DNA of 64,000 nucleotides from assembly GCA_036429605.1 (NCBI GenBank), contig CM071591.1:2976001-3040000 (forward strand), written 5' to 3'. The DNA comes from Cladobotryum mycophilum. Its lineage: Eukaryota > Ascomycota > Sordariomycetes > Hypocreales > Hypocreaceae. Shown piece after piece: positions 1 through 10,313 of the stretch (within the stretch, counting starts at the first letter, position 1; every line of letters starts with the position of its first letter). The notes beneath the pieces were generated by a model that did no database searches, was not told where the DNA came from, and saw nothing but the letters and a program-made list of their open reading frames with translations. The translations under genes were made by a program, and so were the position numbers.

Positions 1-1961
1 TGACGCTGAGCAAGAAGTGAAACTCGAAACCATTCATGACGAGGAAGAACTCGATGATGTCTCACGACGAGGGTCCATTACTCAGGCGGGTCGAAGAACG
101 AGTACAACATCCTCCAATCTCCAGCTGTCTACTGGGCGCCAAAATTCAGAAACTCCTTCTCAAGACGGTAAAAGTGTATCGCCCTCAGCCTCTACTGTAA
201 CTACGAGAAGTTGGACACCAGCTCCACACCAGCCCTCCGAGTTGATTGTGCTTCCTGGAGGACGCCTTGACTGGTCATATTTGCCACCGGACTTTCAGCA
301 TTATCTCAGTTACTTCGTCGAAAATATCACGAACTACCACTACGGTTTAACCGTTGACGGAGATGACTTCTTCAATATTATTTTACCGAACATTGCGGTT
401 CAATGCGAGCCTCTGCTCAATGCACTGGTGGGATTCGCTGCATATCATGTCACTCTAAAGAATCCCAATGGCAAGCTTGAGGACTTCTTGCAATATTACA
501 ACAGAAGTGTGACTCAGTTGCTAACCATCCTCAAGAGAAAAGAGATGCACAATGTGCCTGTTCTCATAACGATACTACAACTTGCTACTATAGAGGTAGG
601 TATTGCTATTAACACAATATGTGATTTCTTTTGAGTAACCAAAGTATAGGAATATCTAGGGGATTGGGTGAACTTGATGGGCCACCAAAAGGCGGCGTTT
701 GAGATCATTACTCAAATATTCACCCCGCAGACTGTCATACAATCTCCTGTTGGCAGAATGTGTCTTAGCTGGTACGCTCGGTTTGATAATACGGTGGCGC
801 TCTTGGGCGGCTTCCCAACAGAGATACCTCGAGAATGGTTCACTTCTCTGGTTGGATTCTACCAGATTCAGGTAGCATCCAATCCGGAGGAGTTGCGCTG
901 GAAAATTGAAGAAAGATGCGCTCGCCTACGATTGATCTCGTATGATATGTCCATATTATACGCCCGCAACAGCAGAGGTCCGATTTCGCCGCCAGACTAC
1001 AACATCGAACATGAGCGGCTGTCAAAGCAACTTGACGACTGGAAGAATACTTGGGATCCGGCTCTCCGTGACACGAGATTTCTTGTGACGAGCTCCCCCG
1101 GAAAGAGTCACTAGATCCTATTGAGTTCGTAGACCCTTACGCTCCAGGCGTGTTATATGATCATCCTCTGTTCAACAACACGGCTATTATAACAGAATGG
1201 AACTCTGTTGTGATGATGCACAAATCCCAGTCACCAAATTTACCCTCGGAGAGTCTGTCCCGCGAGTTGGGCCAGCATGCATTTGAAGTATGCCAGAACT
1301 TCGCAGTCATAGAGCAGTGGCCGTCAGCACCAGCAGGAATATTAATCGCAATGCAGCCATGTCTGTCTATTGCTGCTCTATTCCTACCACATCTTCCGAA
1401 TCATAATATGTGGCTTAGAAGCAAGTTTGCATTGCTTGAATCGTTAGGGTAAGACTTTTTATCTGTTGTTTATTGCATGGGATTTGGTTTCTCTCTCCCG
1501 TTGTGCATTGGACAAAGCCACAATATACTGACAATACGCAATAGACATATCCACCCAAGAAGCCGTCGCATAAAGATGGCAGACGTATTTCACGACCCCT
1601 CTTGTGTGCAGTGGTGGCTACCGAATAACGAAGGCTTCACCTCGGTTCTGCAAAGCATTCGAGGCTTTGCAGATGAGCGCAATGCCAAGGCCGTCACTGC
1701 ACAGCAAGAAAACCTTCGCGAAATGAAACATCTCTTTGCCAAACTCGAGCTCAACGAACGAACGATGGACGAAATACAAGGTAATAGACATTAAGACAAT
1801 ACCATGAGCTTGGATAATACATAATTGGTGCGCATATAGTTATGGCAGAGAAGGGGGAGCGGGTGGATATTGAAACACAGCAACGTGTTCTTCCGTCACT
1901 CTCTTCAATGACTCTTGCCTGGGGTCCATGGACGTTGCGTTCTCGGCCGTCGGGTGGTTGA
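1..1961 (+). CDS. Fungal-specific transcription factor, C-terminal part (Fungal_trans_2 type), frameshifted
   Basis: The reading frame is open to the left edge, so the N-terminus, where a Zn2Cys6 DNA-binding domain normally lies, is outside the window. The visible part matches the Fungal_trans_2 (DUF3468) regulatory region. It opens with a Ser/Thr-rich linker, followed by a helical region (DWSYLPPDFQHYLSYF and onward) and the family block FVDPYAPGVLYDHPLF. Exons by eye are <2-595, 650-1448, 1545-1780 and 1840-1961, all with GT..AG introns. Exon 2 is broken: the frame stops at 1112-1114, while the conserved continuation lies one frame away. One extra C in the C5 run at 1095-1099 restores it, and the summed exons then divide by three (584 codons). 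The break is probably a sequencing error, but a real pseudogene is possible. The target genes cannot be told. Confidence 0.7.
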
Positions 1962-2558
1962 TGTGTTTATGATTAGCATAACGATTGTGTGAAACAAAAA
2001 GAGCGTTCTTTTAGGGATAAACGGCATCATCAGGGTTGGGCATCTGGGTTATGACGGAGGAGAGAGTTGATTTCTGGCACGACGATTTCGAGGGTTTAGT
2101 AACGACCGCTAGACATTGAAACGGCGTCAGGGTGACTGGGCTTCTTTTTTTCTTCTTCTTCATTTGATACCGTGGGATTATGCCTAGACATTTGGTATGG
2201 ATATATTTATTGGACAACAGGACAAAGAGAGATTTTAATACAGCAGCTTTAGTACAGAGAGATGAGATTTGGAAATTGGAGGACACTTGCTTGGGTGGGA
2301 TGGAATGAAGGGCATGCGCTTTGGCGGATAACTCTCGGACAGATTAGATGAGTTGTTTTCAATTAATGGCTAGCGTATCATGCCTCTGGCCGCATTCCAT
2401 TTTCTCTCTCTCGTGAACGTATACAAAGTCCTGCCTGCATCGGTATGACCAGCACAGTGATGAAATATTCCATACAATCGTGAGTTAACCGTTAAGCAAG
2501 CCTCTCATTAAACCAACATCGTCCTTGATAAAAAAGGTATCCTTTCTTCTACATTATC
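1962..2558. other. Intergenic, between convergent regulator and MOB3 genes
   Basis: The 3' flanks of two convergent genes. I see no credible coding region, RNA gene or repeat; short A/T- and T-rich stretches are compatible with two 3' UTRs. Confidence 0.5.
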
Positions 2559-4201
2559 CTAAGATTCCTCCTTGTCTGCAGTTGAATCGGACTTTGGTTC
2601 GGGGGTTTCTTCCGTTGTGGTAGACTCCCCTTGTGCTGGTAGTTCCTCGGAGGGCTCTGTTGAGTCTATCGAGTCCGTTGGGGCAGCAGGCTCTGAGGTG
2701 TCTGCCTTATCCTCGGGCGTATCAGATGTCGCTTCCAACTTTTCCTTGTCAACGATCTCGTCCTTTGTGTCGTCCTTCGTTTCCTCTTTCGTTTCCTCCT
2801 TTGTCTCATCCTTCGTTTCCTCTGGTTCGTCAATTATTTCGTCCTTTGTCTCGACTTCTACAACCTTGGTCTCCTCCTCTGCTGGTTTCGAGTCTTCCGT
2901 GGATGACTCATCAGCTACATCTACCTCTATAACTGTTTGCTCGGCATCTGAGTCTGCTTCTGCTTCCACTTCGTCCTGTTTAGGTTCAGGGGGTACTGGG
3001 GAAAGGGAAGGGGGCGGGGGCGGGCCAGTAAGGCTTGCTTGGTCAACAATAACCGGAACCTCCGCAACTTCAGACTCCTCATGTACAGCATTAGGAGCCG
3101 TAAGATGCATGTTTTTCAGTCGTCTAGAAACACCATATGTATCCTCTTCTTCTGCCTCCAAGACCGTTGTTACGGCGCTGCCTGTGGAGGGGCTACTTCT
3201 GATATGTCGCCTGGTATTTGTGCGACCAACCGAAGCATGAATATTATCCTCCTCATGTCCGTTTCCGCGTGGGGGCTTAAGGATTGTAGGCGGCTTCTCG
3301 ATCTCCGGGTCTGCTGAAGGGGCCTCCAGACCTTCGGCTTCGGGGGGAGTTTGTAGTTTTCTGCTGGTAGCAAGTCGTACAGGTCACAGACGGTCTTGAA
3401 GAAAACATACAATCCTGTCTGTCCCTCTACTGTCCAAAAGACACTGCGGTGCTGAAACCAGGCATGCGCAAAGATTCGATGTAACCGCCGAAAGACGTTG
3501 ACGAGGCTTTTGACACCGACATTCTTACTATGAGCATCGTTCACGACAACGAATCGACTTGGGAAAATCTTTTGATCCGAGACGACATTTGCAGCCCAGT
3601 CGAGTGTGTGGCAGCAGTAGTCAATGGCACAGCAGCTCTTTGGCTGTTCGTGAACAGCACAGAGAAACTGCCACTCAGAGGCGCGCATTTCCGGACATGT
3701 GCTGGCGCTACATGGTGGGGTATCGAAGAGGAAGCCGACGATGAGGGAGTTACACTGGGAGATGAGGAACCTGCAGAGTTCATAGAGCCACAGCGTTCGG
3801 TCAATTCCGGGAGGAGGTTGAGCAAGTTGAAGGGCGGTCGTGCGCGTCAAGGCCTGGGTGCCAGAGCCTGTGTGATGGTAGTGGAGGGCAGCCAGATGTT
3901 CTTGAAGTTGGAAAGGGGAATCTAGCTGCTGTATGTTAGATACAACCTGTCCGTTCGTTATGTGATTGAACACCTTAGAGCATACCTCGTTCAGGGGTAC
4001 CAATGGCGGGCCTGCCGCCATGTCACAGGTTTTGGTTCCAGGATGTATGCGCCGTCTCGAATTCGCGTCTAGATGTGACTGTTCTATCTCGGTCGTTGCC
4101 AGCGTCGCAGTAGGCCCGCCAGAGGGAGAGTTTGGCCCTATTTGATTCTCTGCCGCTGGCGGCGGACTTGGTAGACGAGGTGAGCTTGGCGCTAGCGACA
4201 T
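2559..4201 (-). CDS. mob3: MOB3/phocein-family STRIPAK subunit, one frameshift
   Basis: Mob1/phocein-fold protein of the MOB3 class, a subunit of the STRIPAK complex, which in filamentous fungi is needed for hyphal fusion and sexual development. The signature block CPEMRASEWQFLCAVHEQP is followed by the conserved CAIDYCCHTLDWAANV segment and RRLHRIFAHAWFQHR, with the Cys/His zinc ligands in place. A 57-bp intron (3929-3985, GTATGC..ACAG) interrupts the N-terminal part; the start at 4201 gives a Pro/Ser-rich leader. Downstream of the Mob domain the frame must change. In the printed frame translation stops at 3170, but one more base in the G6 run at 3342-3347 (C6 on the coding strand) opens a long tail. 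The tail ends in an acidic region rich in repeated Lys-Asp/Glu-Glu-Thr units. With that base the protein is about 528 residues. Confidence 0.85.
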
Positions 4202-4626
4202 GGTTGATAGAGAGTGCGGCTGGTCTGGCCAGAGCCTTTGTTTGTGAAGGCGACTTTGGAGTATTGTTTACTTTGGTAACGGACAACTCATCGTAGGCGC
4301 ACGGGAGCTGTCGCTGGCTGGCCTCATACGCTGTAACTGCATACCTCTTAGGGAGCTTGATAAATGCATGAAATCTTTGCCGGGAGTGACAACGGATTAG
4401 CGGGGTAGCTCAGTCACTCCCTTCAGTAAGTACTCCGTACCTACATCATCATGCATGCACCTTAATAAGTGAATGGGTTGAAAGTGTAGGTAATCCAGTT
4501 ATCTTTTGAGTCACAGTGGCTACCAGTCTTTTACACTCCTTTTTCTTCTTTACCTAACCTTTGGGTATTAGTTATCTCCTCCATATACTCTTTTCTTTCA
4601 GCCATTCAGCTTTTTGTTAAGTGAAA
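4202..4626. promoter_or_regulatory. Divergent promoter region between MOB3 and ZNG1
   Basis: 425 bp separating two divergently transcribed genes, so it should hold both promoters. It is pyrimidine-rich just before the ZNG1 start (CTTTTTCTTCTTTACC-like), typical of fungal core promoters, and carries one TACTCCGTA 9-mer at 4431-4439 that recurs elsewhere in the window. No transcription-factor site is assigned. Confidence 0.45.
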
Positions 4627-6026
4627 ATGAATTTTGACGACGATGCCCCTCCAGACCTTGTCGACCTCAGTGGTGGGGTTGACAATGAAGAAGAAGAACT
4701 CACAGTGAAGGTTCCCATCACCATAGTTACAGGTAAGATGACGAACAAATCATGCAAAGAATGATGGGAATTATTCGCTAATAAAAATGAAGGATATCTC
4801 GGTGCAGGAAAAACAACACTCTTGAACTACATCTTAACGGCGCAGCATGGAAAGAAAATTGCTGTTATTATGAACGGTTTGTAATACCATGACTTTAGGT
4901 TACGCCCTTTCGTATGGAGTACTAATAATACGTTCTTAGAATTTGGAGACTGTAAGCTATGGTAGTAACCATTGGCAAAAGAGCCTTTCTCATGCTTTCA
5001 TAGCTTTGGACATAGAAAAGTCCCTTACAGTAAATCAGGGCGATAACAAAGTCGAGGAGTGGCTTGAGGTTGGGAATGGCTGCATGTGCTGTTCAGTCAA
5101 GTACTGCCCCGCCACAAGCTATACTCGCAATGATTTGCTAATTTGGTTAGGAACACCGGTGTCAATGCCATCGAGTCACTTATGACAAAGAAAGGAGCTT
5201 TCGATTACATTCTACTGGAAACGACTGGTCTGGCCGATCCTGGCAACATTGCGCCTCTTTTCTGGGTCGACACTGGGTTGGGGAGCACGATATACTTGGA
5301 TGGCATCGTGACCTTGGTTGATGCGAAGAATATTCTCCGCAGCCTCGACGACCCTAGCGGTAAAATTGAGGATCACAATGAACATGATCACCATGGGCCT
5401 TTGATGACAACTGCACACGTGCAAATTTCGCATGCGGACGTAATAGTCCTCAACAAGTCTGACCTAGTGAACGAAGATGAGCTGCGCCAAGTTCGGGAAA
5501 GGATCCAGTCAATCAACGGACTGGCCAAAATACACGTAACAGAAAGGAGCGTTGTCCCTAAGCTCGAGGGCTTTCTCCTTGATCTCCATGCCTACGACGA
5601 GTTTGATGAAGCCGAAGTTAAAAACAAGGGACACAGTCACCTGGATGCTGTAAGTTGAGAATAATGCTCCGTTGTACATACCGCCCCTGGCTGACCAATT
5701 AGACAATATCTACCATCACCATTCCAGTGGCTGCCCTTCGCTTAGATCAATTGAGCGATGTCGACCGGTGGTTACGGTCGGTACTCTGGGATAATAAACT
5801 ACCTGAAGTAGATGCAGCCGCGGAATTCGAGATTCATCGATCCAAAGGTCGTCTCGTGTTTGACAACGGGGATGTCAAGCTGTTACAGGGTGTTAGAGAA
5901 GTATTTGAACTCATAGATGCCCCTAATAAGAATGAGGCGCCACCGGCAGAGGGAAAGATTATCCTGATTGGCAGAGGAGTCAGGGGTTCAGATTTCAAGG
6001 GTAGCTTCCAGAAGACAGTAAATTGA
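4627..6026 (+). CDS. zng1: ZNG1/CobW-family zinc-regulated GTPase metallochaperone
   Basis: COG0523/CobW GTPase of the eukaryotic ZNG1 (CBWD) type, which in animals and yeast delivers zinc to methionine aminopeptidase. Visible motifs are the P-loop GYLGAGKTT (about residues 36-44), the metal-binding CxCC in GNGCMCCSVK (Cys94, 96, 97), the switch region LLETTGLADPG, the guanine-specificity NKSD, and a C-terminal CobW domain ending near GSFQKTVN. Exons are 4627-4732, 4793-4876, 4940-4951, 5004-5100, 5151-5649 and 5703-6026, giving 373 residues. The third exon is only 12 bp, but it is required to read NEFGDSLDIEKS across the conserved region. The N-terminal motif that docks to aminopeptidase in vertebrates (CPELVPI) is only loosely matched by APPDLVDL, without the cysteine. 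Confidence 0.93.
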
Positions 6027-6450
6027 AGTGCCCAAAATTCCGAGCCATTTATATGAACAGAATGATATTGTTCTGTATAAAAAAAACAGCCCGATTAGGA
6101 TAGATGTAAGAAGTTAAAAAAGAAGAAGACAAATGATTACTGCATTCAGCCTTGACAGCTGGGTTCACGAATCAGCATTGACAACAGCCTTGATGGTGCG
6201 GCCTGACCACTGTTCTGATTGGTCAGGGGTTGGTTGTCGGGGCGGACCCACTTGAATCCGGACAGAGTGCCAGTGCCTTACGCCTCGCTAGCCTTCTCGA
6301 CGACGACACCAATAAAGGTCGATTACCGCAACGTTGGAGCAGAACGATCTAGAAACGACGAAAACCGACACGCTGCGGACCTTAATCTCGACTACGCGAC
6401 ACTATAATTACGGCGTGATATTTCGGGAGCTCGCGCATCTGAGTGCAATC
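6027..6450. promoter_or_regulatory. Intergenic between ZNG1 and NOT2
   Basis: 424 bp holding the 3' flank of ZNG1 (A-rich, AAAAAAACAG-like) and the NOT2 promoter. Short open frames here are not convincing genes. Confidence 0.4.
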
Positions 6451-8882
6451 ATGAATCGGCCAGGTAGGACACCTCCAGATACTGTCAACTCTCCCCAGCC
6501 TCAGACGCTGTCTGTCCTTTCTTCCACGAAACAAATGAACCACGATGTACGATCCGGTCGAATGCGAAGGGGCAATGGCTTGGAATGGTACGCTGCTTGC
6601 AACGTGTAATGGGGTCCTCTGCTGCGGCTCCCCTCTCGCGAGGATGGAGACAAGCACAAGCACGTCCCGTTCACCATTGCCCCACCTGCGAACTGCCAAC
6701 ATCGATATCACGAACGACTTCAGCATAGCGGGAGGTTGTCGGCGAGGTGGAAACATGACCATGACCATGTCGTGGTTCAACTTTGATTTCATAAACTGCG
6801 TATCATAGGTGCTGACCCATGCTCTCTCTGTATGCAGGAGCAGTGCCACAAACACTCCGGGGTTTGCCTGGGAACTTTGGAGCTCAACAACAGCAACAGC
6901 AACAGCAACAGCAACAACCGCAACAACCAGGGCGATCCGTAGCTAGCCGACTACCGAATGGCAAATTAGGTATGCGGCGGAAGAAGCATGTGGGGGAGCG
7001 GCAAGTGCTCGCCAGGTGTCGAAGCAAGAGCTGACGGTTGGTGCTTTTTATAGCGAGTAACGGTTCCGGCTGGGCATTCAATGCAGGTGTTCCGATGGGA
7101 AATACTGGTTTTCAAAACCAGGCACGCCAGCTGGGAGGAAATGTGAGCTTCGCGCAGAGCTTGAGCGGGTCACAACCTGCAACACCTTTAGATTTATCGT
7201 ATGTTCTTTCTACTCACCTTCTTTACTGTCATCTCCTGCATGCGCAACCGACAGTCTTATCACATCATGTTTTCGAATACCCAAAAGAAGCACAGGCTTG
7301 TTAGCAAGACGAGCGACTTGGGAGAGACAGCGCCAATAGCTTCCCTGCGGCGCCCCGATGGGTTGCCTTACTCTGCTGTTCTGAAGGGGTACTACTCGAA
7401 CCTTTGTTTTCTTTCGACAAAACTCTATTGTCGCAAACACGATGCACACATTTATTCCGAATCTTTTATGCTAACGGAACCCTAGGGAGTTTCCCTCACT
7501 ATCGAATAATCCTCAGCTTCCCAACGCAAGCCAAGCTTCGATGTGGTCGTCTGCCGGCTCTAGAAATCTCAGCGGTCCTATTCAGCGAAACCAGCCTACA
7601 CCAGTATCGTCGCAACAAGGAGGCCAAGATGACCTTTTCAGTCCATCATCTCGAATGCCGTCGGCGCAGGGTGCTTTCCGATTCGGGAATCAGCCATCCC
7701 AAGTTCAGCCAAACAGTGTAGACGATTTTCCTCCCCTAAACAGAACGGCCAACGGTGAAATCGGGTCAGACCGTGGGGCGAGCCTGATGTCCTCTCTGGG
7801 CTTTGGCCCTCAGCCTGGCGCTTCTTCGGTGCCTAATAGGGGGAATGGCTTGTTAAATGCTCTTTCTGCTAACAACAGAGCGAGTGAGGTACGGTCACCG
7901 CCTGGAGTTGGCACACCGAGCGGTAAGTCTTGGATACTACTTGTCCTTGTCGTCACTCGCTAATTTTATCTAGGCTCAAGGCAGCATGAGAGCAAACGAC
8001 TTGGGCTAGAGGAAGAGCTGCGGCAAAGTAAAGGATCCGAGGGACTGTCACAGTCTGCCGAGGGGCGAGGCATTCTTGGGGCTATAGGAAGCGATGGTCC
8101 TGTTGGACGGCTGGGCGATGACAAGGACAGTTTGATTCCGGAGGCGGTAGATCCCTTAGCCGGAATGTCAGCGGTCGATAAATGGGGAATTAAGGGATTA
8201 CGGACACTCATGAACAGCTACCCTGATTATCACGCCATGGTTATTGGCATGGATCCTAATTCATTCGGGCTTGACATGAGCACACAAGAGTAAGGACCAG
8301 TGCGACCGAAGAAGCGTTGAGCAGAGGACTAACGTGTTCCATTCAGTCTTTTATCAACACAAATCTTTTCATTGTACGAGGACACACCGCCAAAACTCAC
8401 GGTGAACGCTGGCAAGTTTCGGTTACCCGAATGTTACAATGTGACAAATGTTCAGCCGATAGAGACGAAAATCCAGAGTTTCAACGAAGAGACATTATTC
8501 TGGATATTCTACAGCTGTCCGGCGGACGTGAAACAGCAGATGGCAGCAGTAGAGCTGTGAGTAACTCAATCGCGTTCCCTTTTTAAGATTGCATGCTGAC
8601 ATGGGAAAAGACATTCTCGTAACTGGAGGTGGCACAAGAAGCTCCAAGTCTGGCTGACAAAAGACGAACACATGACCCCTCAGATACTGAGTCCCAACCA
8701 CGAGCGAGGCTACTATATTGTATGGGACACTGCCAACTGGCGGAAAGATCGGGTAAGGATGCTCACATTGCGTGACTGATATATACATGTATAAACTAAC
8801 ACGAACCTGTGTTTAGAGAGAATTCACTCTGCACTACGGAGATTTGGATACAACCTTGAGTCAACCGCCCGTTGTGTCTTGA
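6451..8882 (+). CDS. not2: CCR4-NOT complex subunit NOT2
   Basis: Scaffold subunit of the CCR4-NOT deadenylase and transcription-regulatory complex (Not2/Cdc36). The C-terminal half carries the NOT2/3/5 (NOT box) domain, from DKWGIKGLRTLMNSYPDYHA through LYEDTPPKLTVN and YYIVWDTANWRKDRREFTLHYGDLD. The N-terminal half is low complexity, with a Gln tract near 6885-6925 and the conserved EFPSLSN and DDFPPLN motifs. Eight exons by eye: 6451-6463, 6838-6969, 7054-7198, 7486-7922, 7974-8289, 8347-8556, 8611-8752 and 8817-8882, in total 486 codons plus stop. The first coding exon has only 13 bases and is followed by a 374-bp intron, long for this genome. The start MNRPG is chosen because it splices in frame to the polyQ exon; other 5' structures are possible. 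Confidence 0.92.
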
Positions 8883-9664
8883 TTTCGGATTTCGTTAGTT
8901 TGAGCTCTGGTTATCCATCGGTTGCTGGGTTGCATCATCATTGGGAGAGCAGCAACGTGGTCTGGCTTCTTGATCTTCCGGCGTTCAAGCCATCAAGGCA
9001 ATGGTCAAGTTTTATTTATGGCATTATGGAACTGGGTAAAGTGACCTTGAGGTCCTGGAATGCGATGTCGTCTATAAAGGCAGGCCTGTTGGTGCCTAGT
9101 ATTTAGGAATGACAAAGGTTGCATTATGATTACGAGATATTGGGCTGTTGCCCAGATCCATGTAGTTTCTTTGACCTGGCCACATCTGTGAATTCCGAGC
9201 TGCCTTGCTTGAAAATTGATAAATCCTGATCACCACTAACTCCGTAGAGCGTTGCCTATATGAAAGCTTTATTGAGTTGGTGTGTCGCGTGAGATGCAGC
9301 TTGTTACATTGGCGGCATTACCTAGTATTTAGCCGAGGTTCCACCATGCAGGCTCGGGTAGCGGCGTTGGTGTCTGGCTTGAGCTTAACGCTTATCACAA
9401 GGAATACGTAACAACTATCTGTTTAGTAGCTTGAGCCACGAGCTTCATCGATAGAGAGATCACTCCATCATCTACTGATCACTCTCCACCGAAAATCATT
9501 CTATAACTACGAAACGAATGTTCTCGGTCGCTTGAGAACGCAGACTCAGTTTTGGCTGCGCATACTTCAATCTATTGCGCGTCGGCGTTGGTGCCATTTA
9601 TCGTTTCGCATTCGGTTCATTTAGCTAGACGGGTGCTCGCCACAGCGGCATTGCGACAAACACC
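8883..9664. other. Intergenic between NOT2 and CUE1-like gene
   Basis: 782 bp with the NOT2 3' flank and the promoter of the next gene. A short open frame at 8879-9106 overlaps the NOT2 end and looks like chance. Nothing else is recognised. Confidence 0.4.
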
Positions 9665-10313
9665 ATGATGTCCGAGGAGCAACTTTCACTCCCGGTCTTT
9701 GCAATAATATTGCTCGTCTCGGGTTTAATAATACGATATCTGTTCTTTTCCGGACCAACCCCCGCACCGGCCCCTTCGTCTAGGTCACCGGAGGCGCAGA
9801 TGAGGTCGCGGGAGCTCGCGGTGGAGAGAATACAGCAGATGTTTCCTCAGGTTGAGAGACGGGTGATTCTGTGGGATCTTCAACGTAACAACGGTAGCAT
9901 CCAGAGCACGACGGAGCGGATTCTGTCTGGCCGTTTGGAGACGGTATGCGATTCTCCCACACCCTCACTTGTTAGTGAAGCGGTTCGTTCAAGATTTGCT
10001 AACAGATGGATGACAGCCTCCTATTACGTTCCAGCCACCCCCTCCACCAAACCAAACTCCAGCTAGTAGCACGACACCAGCGACAAAGCAGCCCGAGAAG
10101 CCGAAGCAGCCTGACTTGATTACGCGCTACAACCTGAAAGAAAAACTGGACACTGCGTCGAGCGAGGAGGAGGCGAACAAGGGCAAGGGATGGAGCTCCA
10201 ACAGGGAGGAACGACAGGCAGCCCTCCAGCGAAGAAGGGATGAGATGATCTTGGCAGCAAGAAGAAAGATGGAGGCCAAACTGGCTGCGGAGAAGGTTAC
10301 GGAAGGGAATTAG
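9665..10313 (+). CDS. CUE-domain ER membrane protein (Cue1-like)
   Basis: Probable homologue of Cue1, the ER membrane protein that recruits and activates the ubiquitin-conjugating enzyme Ubc7 in ER-associated degradation. The 191-residue product has an N-terminal hydrophobic segment (about residues 10-29, FAIILLVSGLIIRYLFF), a Pro-rich spacer, a CUE domain with the MFPQ (Met-Phe-Pro) signature and a closing ERILSG helix, then a Pro-rich linker and a basic coiled C-terminal helix (REERQAALQRRRDEMILAARR). A 73-bp intron at 9944-10016 joins the CUE domain to PPITFQPPPPP; the earlier AG at the AACAG would give a wrong frame. The tail could correspond to the Ubc7-binding region of Cue1, but that is inferred from position only. 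Confidence 0.82.

Noticed and set aside
1085..1114. A short GT..AG segment that would remove the stop in the regulator gene
   Set aside because: It would be a 30-bp intron, too short for fungal splicing. One missing base in the C5 run explains the frame better.
2572..3240. A 222-residue Ser-rich open frame on the + strand
   Set aside because: It is the exact antisense of the repetitive acidic MOB3 tail. Low complexity removes stops, and there is no promoter, intron signal or family match.
4396..4412. tRNA A-box-like GGTAGCTCAGT
   Set aside because: No matching B box (GGTTCRANNCC) or cloverleaf follows within tRNA distance.
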